A stretch of DNA of 64,000 nt from Mycobacterium sp. 852002-51971_SCH5477799-a (GCF_001667145.1 NZ_LZIF01000116.1:1-64000); one strand, 5' to 3'; counted from the first letter of the stretch, positions 26,436 through 35,439 are shown. The notes: generated from the sequence alone by a model not told the origin. Program-made: numbers and translations.

Positions 26436-28766
26436 GTGCCTAAGACGACTCGCGCTCAACCCGGCCGGCTGAGCAGCCGCTTTTGGAAGCTGCTCGGCGC
26501 CAGCACCGAAAAGGATCGCAGCCGCTCCCTCACCCAGGTCAACGACTCGTCGGAGTACGACGACGAGGCGGCCGGTCTTACCGACGAGCAGCTGCGCAAG
26601 GCCGCCGGGCTGCTCAATCTCGATGACCTCGCGGATTCCGAGGACGTCCCGCAGTTCCTCGCCATCGCCCGGGAGGCGGGCGAGCGGGCGAGCGGATTGC
26701 GGCCGTTCGACGTTCAGCTGTTAGGCGCCTTGCGCATGCTGGCGGGCGACGTCATCGAGATGGCCACCGGTGAGGGCAAAACGCTCGCGGGCGCGATCGC
26801 CGCGGCCGGGTACGCGCTGGCCGGGCGGCACGTGCACGTCGTGACCATCAATGATTACCTGGCCCGCCGTGACGCGGAATGGATGGGTCCCGTCATCGAG
26901 GCGATGGGCCTGACCGTCGGCTGGATCACCGCCGAGTCCACCAGCGACGAACGCCGGGCCGCCTACGGCTGCAACGTGACCTACGCGTCGGTTAACGAGA
27001 TCGGCTTCGACGTGCTGCGCGATCAGCTGGTGACCGACGTCGCCGACCTGGTATCGCCCAATCCCGACGTGGCCCTGATCGATGAGGCCGACTCGGTGCT
27101 GGTCGATGAGGCGCTGGTGCCGCTCGTGCTGGCCGGGACCACCCACCGGGAGACGCCGCGACTGGAGATCATCGAGCTGGCCGGCCAGCTGGAGGCCGGC
27201 ACCGATTACGACACCGACGCCGACAGCCGCAATGTCCACCTGACCGAGCTCGGCGCCCGCAAGGTGGAAAAGGCGCTCGGCGGAATCGATCTGTACTCCG
27301 AGGAACACGTCGTCACCACGCTGACCGAGATCAACGTCGCGCTGCACGCGCACGTGCTGCTGCAGCGCGACGTGCACTACATCGTCCGCGACGACGCGGT
27401 GCACCTGATCAACGCCGCGCGCGGGCGCATCGCGCAACTGCAGCGCTGGCCCGATGGCCTGCAGGCCGCCGTCGAGGCCAAGGAGGGCATCGAGACCACC
27501 GAGACGGGCGAGGTGCTGGACACCATCACCGTGCAGGCGCTGATCAACCGCTACGCCACGGTGTGCGGCATGACGGGCACCGCGCTGGCCGCCGGTGAGC
27601 AGCTGCGCCAGTTCTACAAGCTCGGTGTGTCACCAATTCCGCCGAATGAGCCCAACATTCGTGAAGACGAATCCGACCGGGTCTACATCACCGCCGCGGC
27701 CAAGAACGACGCGATCGTCGCCCACATCGCCGAGGTGAACGAGACCGGGCAACCGGTGCTGGTGGGCACCCGCGATGTGGCCGAATCCGAGGACCTGCAT
27801 GAGCGGCTGCTGCGCCGCGGCGTGCCCGCGGTGGTGCTGAACGCCAAAAACGACGCCGAGGAAGCCCAGGTGATCGCCGAGGCCGGCAAGTTCGGCGTCG
27901 TCACCGTCTCGACGCAGATGGCAGGGCGCGGCACCGACATCCGCCTCGGCGGCTCCGATGAAGCCGACCACGACAGGGTTGCCGAGCTTGGCGGGCTGCA
28001 CGTCGTCGGGACCGGGCGACACCACACCCAGCGTCTGGACAACCAGCTGCGCGGGCGCGCCGGGCGCCAAGGCGACCCGGGGTCGTCGGTGTTCTTCTCG
28101 AGTTGGGAAGACGACGTGGTGGCCGCCAACCTCGACCACAACAAGCTGCCGACGGAAACCGACGAGGACGGCAAGATCGTCAGCCCCAAGGCGGCGGGCC
28201 TGCTCGACCACGCACAGCGCGTGGCGGAGGGCCGCATGCTGGACGTGCACGCGAACACCTGGCGCTACAACCAGTTGATCGCCCAGCAGCGCGCCATCAT
28301 CGTCGATCGCCGTAATACGTTGTTGCGCACCGCGACCGCGCGTGAGGAACTCGCCGCGCTGGCGCCCAAGCGCTACGAGGAGCTGGCCGAGACCGACGGA
28401 ATCTCCGAAAAGCGCCTGGAGACGATCTGCCGCCAGATCATGCTCTATCACCTCGACCGCGGCTGGGCCGACCATCTGGCGTACCTGGCCGACATCCGGG
28501 AGAGCATCCATCTGCGGGCGCTGGGCCGGCAAAACCCGCTGGACGAATTCCACCGGTTGGCCGTCGATGCGTTCGCGTCGCTGGCCGCGGACGCGATCGA
28601 GGCGGCCCAGCAGACGTTCGAAACCGCGAACGTGCTCGAGGAAGAGCCCGGATTGGACCTGTCCAAGCTGGCGCGGCCGACGTCGACGTGGACCTACATG
28701 GTCAACGACAACCCGCTGTCGGACGACACGCTGTCCACCCTGAGCCTGCCCGGGGTGTTCCGCTAA
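26436..28766 (+). CDS. secA2: Accessory preprotein translocase ATPase SecA2
   Basis: A 776-residue SecA paralogue. ATP-site motifs include ATGEGKT at 110-116 and DEAD-box DEAD at 216-219; the second motor domain carries QMAGRGTDIRLGG and GRAGRQGDPGSS. As in other actinobacterial SecA2 proteins it is shorter than SecA1 (about 940 residues), lacking the C-terminal zinc region and part of the helical wing domain. SecA2 exports a small set of proteins, some of them involved in blocking phagosome maturation. The GTG start 26436 gives MPKTTRAQPGRLSSRFWKLL, matching the M. tuberculosis protein after its extra N-terminus. It is followed by pgsA2. Confidence 0.95.
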   Translation: MPKTTRAQPGRLSSRFWKLLGASTEKDRSRSLTQVNDSSEYDDEAAGLTDEQLRKAAGLLNLDDLADSEDVPQFLAIAREAGERASGLRPFDVQLLGALRMLAGDVIEMATGEGKTLAGAIAAAGYALAGRHVHVVTINDYLARRDAEWMGPVIEAMGLTVGWITAESTSDERRAAYGCNVTYASVNEIGFDVLRDQLVTDVADLVSPNPDVALIDEADSVLVDEALVPLVLAGTTHRETPRLEIIELAGQLEAGTDYDTDADSRNVHLTELGARKVEKALGGIDLYSEEHVVTTLTEINVALHAHVLLQRDVHYIVRDDAVHLINAARGRIAQLQRWPDGLQAAVEAKEGIETTETGEVLDTITVQALINRYATVCGMTGTALAAGEQLRQFYKLGVSPIPPNEPNIREDESDRVYITAAAKNDAIVAHIAEVNETGQPVLVGTRDVAESEDLHERLLRRGVPAVVLNAKNDAEEAQVIAEAGKFGVVTVSTQMAGRGTDIRLGGSDEADHDRVAELGGLHVVGTGRHHTQRLDNQLRGRAGRQGDPGSSVFFSSWEDDVVAANLDHNKLPTETDEDGKIVSPKAAGLLDHAQRVAEGRMLDVHANTWRYNQLIAQQRAIIVDRRNTLLRTATAREELAALAPKRYEELAETDGISEKRLETICRQIMLYHLDRGWADHLAYLADIRESIHLRALGRQNPLDEFHRLAVDAFASLAADAIEAAQQTFETANVLEEEPGLDLSKLARPTSTWTYMVNDNPLSDDTLSTLSLPGVFR

Positions 28767-28859
28767 AGCCGGCAGCTGCGCCGAATGTGCGTGCGGCCGC
28801 ATGCCGACGCCCGAATTGCGGCCAGCCGCGCACGCGCCGTTGGGCTAAGGTCACGGCTC

Positions 28860-29489
28860 ATGGAGCCGGTGCTTCCGCCCAACCGGGTGCTGACGGTGCC
28901 CAACGTGCTCAGCGCTGTCCGCCTGGCGCTGATCCCGGTCTTCGTCTACGCCCTGGTGTTCGAGCACGCCAACGGGTGGGCGGTCGCGATTCTGATGTTC
29001 AGCGGCGCCTCGGACTGGGCGGACGGCAAGATCGCGCGCCTGCTCAATCAGTCCTCGCGGCTGGGTGTGCTGCTCGACCCGGCGGTCGACAGGCTCTACA
29101 TGGTCGCGGTGCCCATCGTGCTGGCCTTCGGCGGGATCGTGCCGTGGTGGTTCGTCATCGTCCTGCTCGCGCGCGACGGTCTGTTGGCAACCACCTTGCC
29201 CCTGCTGTGGAGTCGGGGGCTGTCCGCGTTGCCGGTCACCTACATCGGCAAGGCCGCGACGTTCGCGCTGATGTCCGGCTTTCCGCTGGTGCTGCTGGGC
29301 GCCTGGGAGGCGCTGTGGAGCCGCGTGATCGGGGCCTGCGGCTGGGCTTTCCTGATCTGGGGTATGTATGCGTACCTGTGGGCGTTCGTGCAGTATGCGG
29401 TGCAGATGACCCTCGTGCTGCGACGCATGCCCAAGGTCGACCGCGGTTCTCGCCCGTCGGCCGCGGCGAAGGTGGCTGACCATGGCTGA
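28860..29489 (+). CDS. pgsA2: CDP-alcohol phosphatidyltransferase PgsA2
   Basis: A 209-residue membrane enzyme, the same length as M. tuberculosis PgsA2 (Rv1822). The family motif DG(x2)AR(x8)G(x3)D(x3)D is intact in DWADGKIARLLNQSSRL followed by GVLLDPAVDR. It transfers a phosphatidyl group from CDP-diacylglycerol to an alcohol, probably glycerol phosphate or a phosphatidylglycerol (cardiolipin synthesis has been proposed). TAAGGT at 28846-28851 lies 8 nt before ATG 28860, fitting a leaderless start. It overlaps the DUF881 gene by 8 bp. Confidence 0.9.
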   Translation: MEPVLPPNRVLTVPNVLSAVRLALIPVFVYALVFEHANGWAVAILMFSGASDWADGKIARLLNQSSRLGVLLDPAVDRLYMVAVPIVLAFGGIVPWWFVIVLLARDGLLATTLPLLWSRGLSALPVTYIGKAATFALMSGFPLVLLGAWEALWSRVIGACGWAFLIWGMYAYLWAFVQYAVQMTLVLRRMPKVDRGSRPSAAAKVADHG

Positions 29490-30408
29490 CGCGGACCGCC
29501 TGCTCGGCGGTTATGACCCCCATGCCGGTCGCGGCGCGCATGTGGCGTCGCGGCCCACGCTGATCCCGGTGCCGTCGCTGTTGCGCGCCCTGCTGTCGGA
29601 GCACCTCGATCCCGGCTATGCCGCGGCGGCGGCCAAACGCGGCGCCGACGGCCGAGCGCGCAGCGGACGCCGGCGCGTCTTCGGTTGGCTCTGGCAGGCC
29701 GCGGCGGCGTTGCTGATCGCGACGGTTTTCGCCGCCGCCGTCGCGCAGGCCCGCTCGGTGGCCCCCGGCGTGCGCTCCGCCCAGCAGCTGCTGTTGGGCA
29801 ATGTGCGGTCGACGGAAGGCTCCGCGGCCAAGCTGAACCAGCGCCGCAGCGAGCTGGCGACGCGCGTCGACGACGTGCGACGCCACGCCCTGGCCGAAGA
29901 CGCCGAGGGACAACGGCTGCTGAAACGGCTTGACGCGCTGAGCCTGGCGGCCGCCAGCAGCGCGGTCATCGGGCCCGGCCTGAAGGTGACCGTCACCGAT
30001 CCCGGTGCCGGCCCGAACCTGTCCGACGTATCCAAGCAGCGGGTCAACGGCAGCAGGCAAATCATCCTGGACCGCGATCTGCAGCTGCTGGTCAACTCGT
30101 TGTGGGCGAGCGGCGCCGAGGCCATTTCCGTCGGCGGCGTGCGGATCGGGCCGAATGTGACCATTCGGCAGGCCGGCGGCGCGATCCTGGTCGACAACAG
30201 CCCGACAAGCAGTCCGTACAGCGTCCTGGCGATCGGACCGCCGCGGGCGATGCGCGATGTCTTCGACAACAGCTCCGGCATGCAGCGGCTGAGGCTGCTA
30301 CAGATCTCCTACGGTGTCGTGGTTACGGTGGACGCCGCAGACGGTCTGACGCTGCCTGCCGGATCGATACGGGATGTCAAGTTCGCCAAGCAGATTGGGC
30401 CACAGTGA
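29482..30408 (+). CDS. DUF881 membrane-anchored protein, copy 1 (Rv1823-like)
   Basis: A 308-residue protein with one transmembrane helix at about residues 70-90, a short coiled-coil-like stretch (KLNQRRSELATRVDDVRRHA) and the extracytoplasmic DUF881 domain (LLVNSLWASGAEAISVGGVR, YSVLAIGPP). DUF881 proteins occur next to division and envelope genes in actinobacteria and other Gram-positives; biochemistry is unknown. It overlaps pgsA2 and is paired with a paralogue at 30813, with the small membrane protein Sbp between them. Confidence 0.88.
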   Translation: MADADRLLGGYDPHAGRGAHVASRPTLIPVPSLLRALLSEHLDPGYAAAAAKRGADGRARSGRRRVFGWLWQAAAALLIATVFAAAVAQARSVAPGVRSAQQLLLGNVRSTEGSAAKLNQRRSELATRVDDVRRHALAEDAEGQRLLKRLDALSLAAASSAVIGPGLKVTVTDPGAGPNLSDVSKQRVNGSRQIILDRDLQLLVNSLWASGAEAISVGGVRIGPNVTIRQAGGAILVDNSPTSSPYSVLAIGPPRAMRDVFDNSSGMQRLRLLQISYGVVVTVDAADGLTLPAGSIRDVKFAKQIGPQ

Positions 30409-30463
30409 GAAAAGTCCTCAACAGACACGTTCCCCTGTGTGAGATGCGACCGGAAAACCAAAC

Positions 30464-30796
30464 ATGATCGGTATCGCAGCGCTGGCGATCGGCATCGTGC
30501 TGGGCCTGGTTTTTCACCCTGCGGTGCCTGAAGTCGTCCAGCCCTACCTGCCGATCGCGGTGGTCGCGGCGATGGACGCGGTGTTCGGCGGATTACGTGC
30601 GTACCTGGAACGGATTTTCGACCCGAAGGTCTTCGTGATCTCCTTCGTGTTCAACGTCTTCGTCGCTGCCCTGATCGTCTACGTCGGCGATCAATTGGGC
30701 GTGGGCACGCAGTTGTCCACGGCCATCATCGTCGTGCTGGGTATCCGCATCTTCGGCAATGCCGCCGCCCTGCGCCGTAGGCTGTTTGGGGCGTAA
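30464..30796 (+). CDS. sbp: Small membrane protein Sbp, DUF1290 (Rv1824-like)
   Basis: A 110-residue, mostly hydrophobic protein with about three membrane helices (residues 2-20, 25-45, 55-85) and the family stretch DAVFGGLRAYLERIFDPKVF. Orthologues lie between or beside DUF881 genes in many Gram-positives, including Bacillus (sbp near ftsA/ftsZ). Its function is unknown. ATG 30464 follows the first DUF881 gene by 55 bp; the next DUF881 gene starts 16 bp after its stop, so all three are one operon. Confidence 0.88.
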   Translation: MIGIAALAIGIVLGLVFHPAVPEVVQPYLPIAVVAAMDAVFGGLRAYLERIFDPKVFVISFVFNVFVAALIVYVGDQLGVGTQLSTAIIVVLGIRIFGNAAALRRRLFGA

Positions 30797-30812
30797 CGCA
30801 GTTGAGGTCAAC

Positions 30813-31712
30813 GTGAGCCAGGATCCGCCAGACAGCACCGCCGGCCAGGGCGCCGGCGGCGGCCAAAGTGGTGACGGGCCAACCAAGCCCGGTCGCTCGG
30901 GGACCGATGCGACGGCTGAGCCGGGTGCGCCGCACGGCCGCCACGAACTGGCCGCGACAAGTCCTCGTCCCGAAATCGGCCCGGTGCACCGCACCGTGCT
31001 ATCCGGCGTGGTGCGCGGCGGGCGGTCCCGGATGGCCTTCGGCACGCTGGCCGCCATGCTGTGTCTGCTTCTGGGCCTCGCCATCGTCACCCAGGTCCGC
31101 CAGACCGAGTCGGGTGACTCACTCGAGACGGCCCGTCCCGCAGACCTTCTGGTGCTGCTGGATTCGTTGCGACAGCGCGAAGGCACGCTCAACACCGAGG
31201 TGAACGAGCTACAGAACACGCTGAATTCATTGCAGGCGTCCGGAAACAACGACCAGGCCGCCATCCAATCCGCACAGACCCGGCTGGCGGCACTGTCCAT
31301 TCTGGTCGGGGCGGTCGGCGCCACCGGGCCTGGCGTCACGGTCACCATCGACGACCCCGCACCCGGGGTGTCGCCCGAGGCGATGCTCGACGTGATCAAC
31401 GAGTTGCGCGCCGCCGGCGCCGAGGCGATCGAAGTCAACGACGCGCACCAATCGGTGCGAGTGGGTGTCGACACGTGGGTGGTAGGTACGCCTGGGTCGC
31501 TGATCATCGACACCAAGACACTGTCTCCGTCGTATTCGATTCTGGCGATTGGCGATCCGCCTACCCTCGCCGCGGCCATGAACATTCCCGGTGGCGCGCA
31601 GGACACCGTCAAACGCGTCGGTGCGCGAATGTCCGTCCAGCAGGCCGACCGCGTGGACGTGACCACCTTGCGGCAACCAAAACCGCACCAATACGCTCAG
31701 CCCGTCAAGTGA
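30813..31712 (+). CDS. DUF881 membrane-anchored protein, copy 2 (Rv1825-like)
   Basis: A 299-residue paralogue of the protein at 29482: a disordered Gly/Ser/Pro-rich cytosolic N-terminus of about 70 residues, one membrane helix (MAFGTLAAMLCLLLGLAIV, about 77-96), a coiled-coil segment (TEVNELQNTLNSLQASGNN) and the DUF881 domain (INELRAAGAEAIEVNDAHQS, YSILAIGDPP). GTG 30813 was chosen for its GTTGAGG upstream; the open frame reaches back into sbp. gcvH follows after 26 bp and is probably cotranscribed. Confidence 0.88.
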   Translation: MSQDPPDSTAGQGAGGGQSGDGPTKPGRSGTDATAEPGAPHGRHELAATSPRPEIGPVHRTVLSGVVRGGRSRMAFGTLAAMLCLLLGLAIVTQVRQTESGDSLETARPADLLVLLDSLRQREGTLNTEVNELQNTLNSLQASGNNDQAAIQSAQTRLAALSILVGAVGATGPGVTVTIDDPAPGVSPEAMLDVINELRAAGAEAIEVNDAHQSVRVGVDTWVVGTPGSLIIDTKTLSPSYSILAIGDPPTLAAAMNIPGGAQDTVKRVGARMSVQQADRVDVTTLRQPKPHQYAQPVK

Positions 31713-31738
31713 GCGCCATCAACAGAACAGGATCACCC

Positions 31739-32137
31739 GTGAGCGATATCCCACCCGACCTGCGCTACACCGCCGAACATGAATGGGTTCGCCGCAGCGG
31801 GGATGACACCGTGCGAGTGGGCGTCACCGATTTTGCGCAGTCGGCGTTGGGCGATGTCGTCTTCGTTCAGTTGCCCGACGTGGGCAGCGAAGTGACCGCG
31901 GGCGAATCCTTCGGCGAGGTCGAGTCGACGAAATCGGTGTCGGACTTGTACGCCCCGGTGTCGGGCACGGTGTCGGCGGTCAACACCGATCTGGACGGCA
32001 GCCCGCAACTGGTGAACTCCGACCCGTACGGGGCCGGCTGGTTGCTGGATGTGCAGGTCTCCGAAGTCGGCGAATTGGAGTCGGCGATTGCTTCGCTACT
32101 GGACGCTGAGGCCTACCGCGGAACGCTGACCGAATGA
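31739..32137 (+). CDS. gcvH: Glycine cleavage system H protein
   Basis: A 132-residue lipoyl carrier protein. The lipoylated Lys is K65 in GEVESTKSVSDLY, preceded by the usual FGEVES. It shuttles the aminomethyl group between the P, T and L proteins of the glycine cleavage system. GTG 31739 has an AGGA upstream. The gcvB gene for its P-protein partner is 3.3 kb downstream under a glycine riboswitch; this copy has no such leader. Confidence 0.93.
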   Translation: MSDIPPDLRYTAEHEWVRRSGDDTVRVGVTDFAQSALGDVVFVQLPDVGSEVTAGESFGEVESTKSVSDLYAPVSGTVSAVNTDLDGSPQLVNSDPYGAGWLLDVQVSEVGELESAIASLLDAEAYRGTLTE

Positions 32138-32422
32138 CGATTGCTAGTGTCCCTGCAGCCCCGCACAGCGCGCGAGCGGTGCGGCCGGGGTGCGGGGGAG
32201 TCGAAGTTTCGGATCGTCAGGTGGTGGGCGCATTGCAAGCCGGTGCGCGGTACCGTCGACACATCGACCTTTGAGAACCTTCGTAGATCGCTGAAAGACA
32301 CGTGAAAGACACTTGCAAGTAGAAGACGGCAGTAATCGGCATACCGGGCAAAGAAACCTGGTGCGAAAGCCGGCCGAGCGGCCCGGACAGACAACGCCAC
32401 AGCAGCCAGTGAGGAGCAGCGG

Positions 32423-32893
32423 GTGACGGACATGGACAACGACCAGAATTCGGACGAAGTCACGGTAGAGACGACTTCTGTCTTCCGTGCCGACTTCCTC
32501 AACGAGCTGGACGCTCCTGCACAAGCGGGAACCGAGAGTGCGGTATCCGGAGTCGAGGGACTCCCCGCCGGCTCGGCGTTGCTGGTCGTCAAGCGGGGAC
32601 CGAACGCGGGTTCTCGCTTTTTGCTGGACCAGCCCACCACGTCCGCCGGTCGCCATCCCGACAGCGACATTTTTCTCGACGACGTAACCGTCAGTCGTCG
32701 GCACGCCGAATTCAGGTTGGAAAACAACGAATTCAGCGTGGTCGACGTTGGTAGTCTCAACGGCACTTACGTCAACCGTGAGCCCGTGGACTCGGCGGTG
32801 CTTGCCAACGGTGACGAAGTGCAGATCGGCAAGTTCCGCTTGGTGTTTCTGACCGGACCCAAGCAGGGTGAGGATGGAGGATCTTCAGGCTAG
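32423..32893 (+). CDS. garA: FHA-domain regulator GarA
   Basis: A 156-residue protein. The N-terminal tail carries the phosphorylation motif VETTSVFRADF with T17 and T18, equivalent to M. tuberculosis T21 (PknG) and T22 (PknB). The FHA domain follows, with AGRHPDSDIFLDDVTVSRRH and SLNGTYVN as phosphopeptide-binding loops. Unphosphorylated GarA inhibits 2-oxoglutarate decarboxylase and glutamate dehydrogenase; phosphorylation makes it bind itself and release them. The tail is four residues shorter than in M. tuberculosis. GTG 32423 has GAGGAGC upstream. The stop overlaps the next gene by one base. Confidence 0.95.
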   Translation: MTDMDNDQNSDEVTVETTSVFRADFLNELDAPAQAGTESAVSGVEGLPAGSALLVVKRGPNAGSRFLLDQPTTSAGRHPDSDIFLDDVTVSRRHAEFRLENNEFSVVDVGSLNGTYVNREPVDSAVLANGDEVQIGKFRLVFLTGPKQGEDGGSSG

Positions 32894-33639
32894 TGAGCGC
32901 ACCCGATAGCTCGGCACTGGCCGGGATGTCGATTGGGGCGGTCCTGGAACTGCTGAGGCCGGACTTCCCCGATGTCACCATCTCCAAGATCCGCTTCCTG
33001 GAGGCCGAGGGTCTGGTGACGCCGCAGCGGGCTGCGTCGGGATACCGAAGGTTCACCGCATACGACTGCGCGCGGTTGCGGTTCATCCTTACCGCGCAAC
33101 GTGATCACTACCTGCCACTGAAGGTCATCAGGGCGCAACTGGACGCCCAACCCGACGGCGAGCTGCCGCCCGTCCGAACGTCGTATTCCCCCCCGCGCCT
33201 GGTGTCCGTAGCGGCAACCGGGGAGGCCGCGGATTCGGGCTCGGACAGCTCTGCGGTGGCCCCGACCCACGTCCGGCTGAGCCGCGAAGAACTGCTGAAT
33301 CGCGCCGGCGTCGACGACGACCTGCTCACCGCGCTCCTCAAGGCCGGAGTCATCACCACCGGACCCGCCGGTTTCTTCGACGAGCACGCCGTCGTCATCC
33401 TGCAATGCGCGCGGGCGCTGTCGGATTACGGTGTCGAGCCGCGGCATCTGCGCGCGTTCCGCTCGGCCGCCGATCGGCAGTCGGATCTGATCGCGCAAAT
33501 TGCCGGTCCGATAGTCAAAGCCGGCAAGGCCGGCGCCCGCGATCGCGCCGACGATTTGGCGCGCGAAGTCGCGGCACTCGCCATCACGTTGCACACGTCG
33601 TTGGTCAAATCCGCCGTTCGCGACGTTCTGGATCGCTGA
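32893..33639 (+). CDS. MerR-family transcriptional regulator (Rv1828-like)
   Basis: A 248-residue regulator. The N-terminal winged helix-turn-helix reads MSIGAVLELLRPDFPDVTIS then KIRFLEAEGLVTPQR, with the wing ASGYRRFTAYDCARLRFI. The C-terminal part is helical with a region (residues 90-125) of low complexity. It corresponds to M. tuberculosis Rv1828, which binds upstream DNA and is implicated in growth and persistence. The GTG start overlaps the garA stop (TAGTG), so garA and this gene are coupled. Confidence 0.88.
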   Translation: MSAPDSSALAGMSIGAVLELLRPDFPDVTISKIRFLEAEGLVTPQRAASGYRRFTAYDCARLRFILTAQRDHYLPLKVIRAQLDAQPDGELPPVRTSYSPPRLVSVAATGEAADSGSDSSAVAPTHVRLSREELLNRAGVDDDLLTALLKAGVITTGPAGFFDEHAVVILQCARALSDYGVEPRHLRAFRSAADRQSDLIAQIAGPIVKAGKAGARDRADDLAREVAALAITLHTSLVKSAVRDVLDR

Positions 33640-33752
33640 GGACTAGACTTCGGTCGACAGCTTGGTTTTCGGCAGTAGGGCGGACTTTTGACCTCGCCGT
33701 CCCTGGCGGCTACCAATGCAACCGGCGCCACTAATGCGGAGGGCAGACACAA

Positions 33753-34247
33753 ATGGGTGAGGTTCGTGTTGTCGGCATTCGCGTCGAGCAGCCGCAAAAC
33801 CAGCCGGTGCTGTTACTGCGCGAAACGAACGGTGACCGTTACCTTCCGATCTGGATCGGTCAGTCGGAGGCCGCCGCCATCGCGCTCGAGCAGCAGGGCG
33901 TCGAGCCCCCCCGCCCGTTGACGCACGATCTGATCAGGGATGTTATTGCCGCGCTTGGGCATTCGCTGAAAGAGGTGCGGATCGTCGATCTGCAAGAGGG
34001 CACTTTCTACGCCGACCTGGTTTTCGACCGCAACATCACCGTGTCGGCCCGTCCGTCCGACTCGGTGGCGATCGCCCTGCGGGTCGGCGTTCCGATCTAC
34101 GTCGAAGAAGGCGTGCTCGCCCAGGCCGGGCTCTTGATCCCGGACGAGAGCGACGAGGAAGGCGGCACCGCCGTGCGCGAGGACGAGGTGGAGAAGTTCA
34201 AGGAATTCCTCGACAGCGTGTCTCCGGACGATTTCAAAGCCACCTAG
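33753..34247 (+). CDS. Bifunctional-nuclease-family (DUF151) protein, Rv1829-like
   Basis: A 164-residue protein of the DUF151/BFN family: VRVVGIRVEQPQNQPVLLLR, LPIWIGQSEAAAIALEQQG and PSDSVAIALRVGVPIYVEE. Members in Thermotoga have a known fold and a plant homologue has nuclease activity; the mycobacterial function is unproven. TAGACT at 33644-33649 is a likely -10 element, just after the upstream regulator stop. ATG 33753 has GGAGGG upstream. Confidence 0.88.
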   Translation: MGEVRVVGIRVEQPQNQPVLLLRETNGDRYLPIWIGQSEAAAIALEQQGVEPPRPLTHDLIRDVIAALGHSLKEVRIVDLQEGTFYADLVFDRNITVSARPSDSVAIALRVGVPIYVEEGVLAQAGLLIPDESDEEGGTAVREDEVEKFKEFLDSVSPDDFKAT

Positions 34248-34261
34248 CGCAAACCCGTTAC

Positions 34262-34299
34262 GACCAGCACTTGGGACGGCGGGGCGGCTGGTCTAGCCT
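34262..34299 (+). promoter_or_regulatory. Probable promoter of the second MerR gene with an overlapping inverted repeat
   Basis: TTGGGA (34271-34276) and TAGCCT (34294-34299) are spaced 17 bp, a reasonable vegetative promoter. A perfect 7-bp inverted repeat, GACCAGC (34262-34268) and GCTGGTC (34287-34293), flanks the -35 element. It could be an operator or the upstream gene's terminator stem (no U-run, 18-nt loop). The transcript would have a 5' leader of about 220 nt before GTG 34524. Confidence 0.4.
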
Positions 34300-34523
34300 G
34301 GAAAGCGACATCACGGATCCGTCTCAAACCACACCTAGATGTCGACACGCTGGTTGATAGCCCGCCCACATCGCCTCGCGGCGGCCATACTTTGTTCGCG
34401 ACTACAGGCGCGGCGGCTATCGGAAAGCGTAAGCTCTACTAGCACTCGGCCTGAGCAAACGTGGCTGCACAGCAGCCAGGGACGCAGCTAACGACGAGAG
34501 CGCGATCGCGGAGAGGAACCACC

Positions 34524-35153
34524 GTGAGCGAGCAGCCACGCCAAGAGCAGCTCAATCTAGCTGAGACCGGCAGCCCGGCGACCAGTGACCGCAGCGTCAC
34601 CGTAGCCAGCGCACCCGTGCAGCCCGGACTTTTCCCGGACGACTCCGTGCCCGACGAGCTGGTCGGCTACCGCGGTCCGAGTGCCTGCCAGATCGCCGGC
34701 ATCACGTATCGACAGCTGGACTACTGGGCACGCACCTCGCTGGTGGTCCCGTCGATCCGCAGCGCGGCAGGCTCCGGCAGCCAGCGGCTCTATTCGTTCA
34801 AGGACATCCTGGTCCTCAAGATCGTCAAGCGGTTGCTCGATACCGGGATTTCGTTGCACAACATCCGCGTCGCGGTCGATCATCTGCGTCAGCGTGGTGT
34901 CCAGGATCTGGCCAACATCACCCTGTTCTCCGACGGCACCACAGTTTACGAGTGCACGTCCGCCGAAGAGGTCGTCGACCTGCTGCAGGGCGGGCAGGGC
35001 GTCTTCGGCATCGCCGTGTCGGGCGCCATGCGCGAGCTGACCGGCGTCATCGCCGACTTTCCCGGCGAGCGGGCCGACGGCGGCGAGTCGATCGCCGAGC
35101 CAGAGGACGAGCTGGCGCACCGACGCAAGCACCGCGACCGCAAGATCGGCTGA
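34524..35153 (+). CDS. MerR-family regulator, Rv1830 (ResR/McdR) type
   Basis: A 209-residue regulator with a short disordered N-terminus, then the MerR-like winged helix (PSACQIAGITYRQLDYWART, then SGSQRLYSFKDILVLKIVKR) and a C-terminal domain that includes LFSDGTTVYECTSAEEVVDL. In M. tuberculosis, Rv1830 controls cell-division genes such as whiB2 and is mutated in clinical strains with antibiotic resilience. GTG 34524 has GAGAGGA upstream; the frame remains open 21 codons further. It precedes the glycine riboswitch. Confidence 0.88.
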   Translation: MSEQPRQEQLNLAETGSPATSDRSVTVASAPVQPGLFPDDSVPDELVGYRGPSACQIAGITYRQLDYWARTSLVVPSIRSAAGSGSQRLYSFKDILVLKIVKRLLDTGISLHNIRVAVDHLRQRGVQDLANITLFSDGTTVYECTSAEEVVDLLQGGQGVFGIAVSGAMRELTGVIADFPGERADGGESIAEPEDELAHRRKHRDRKIG

Positions 35154-35211
35154 CGGCGCGCCCGCGCCCGCGCCTCGAGCAGCCGGGTAAGCTGGGCTGC
35201 GCATCGCATTC

Positions 35212-35439
35212 GAGCGGGAGAGTTTCGTGGCTGCCAGTCACGAACGCCGAAGGAGCAACACCTCTCCGTCAACCTCTCAGGCACCCGGACCGCGCGAATC
35301 TCGATGCCTCTGGAAAGCGGTGTGGGCCCTGCGGCCCGCACCCGCCGATGGGGAAAGGCGCGCAGGCAGCATCGGCGCCGAATCTCTCAGGCGCCCGGCG
35401 AACGGGTGAAGACAGAGGGAGAGGGCCGATAGTCCTCTG
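35212..35439 (+). promoter_or_regulatory. Tandem glycine riboswitch upstream of gcvB
   Basis: The first aptamer has GCCGAAGGAGCAA (35246-35258), then AACCTCTCAGGCACC and GGACCGCGCGA; the second has GGGGAAAGG, CGCCGAATCTCTCAGGCG (35376-35393) and ends AAGACAGAGG. These are the conserved strings of the two glycine aptamers, in tandem with almost no linker. CAGAGG (35413-35418) can pair with CCTCTG at 35307-35312 (P1 of aptamer 2) or with a second CCTCTG at 35434-35439. The two pairings exclude each other. The latter makes a hairpin 8-40 nt before the gcvB start region, so glycine binding should free the downstream strand and turn gcvB on. Confidence 0.93.

Noticed and set aside
32292..32312. 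Direct repeat TGAAAGACAC, twice, 1 bp apart, before garA
   Set aside because: Two short copies with no link to a clear promoter; too little to call an operator.
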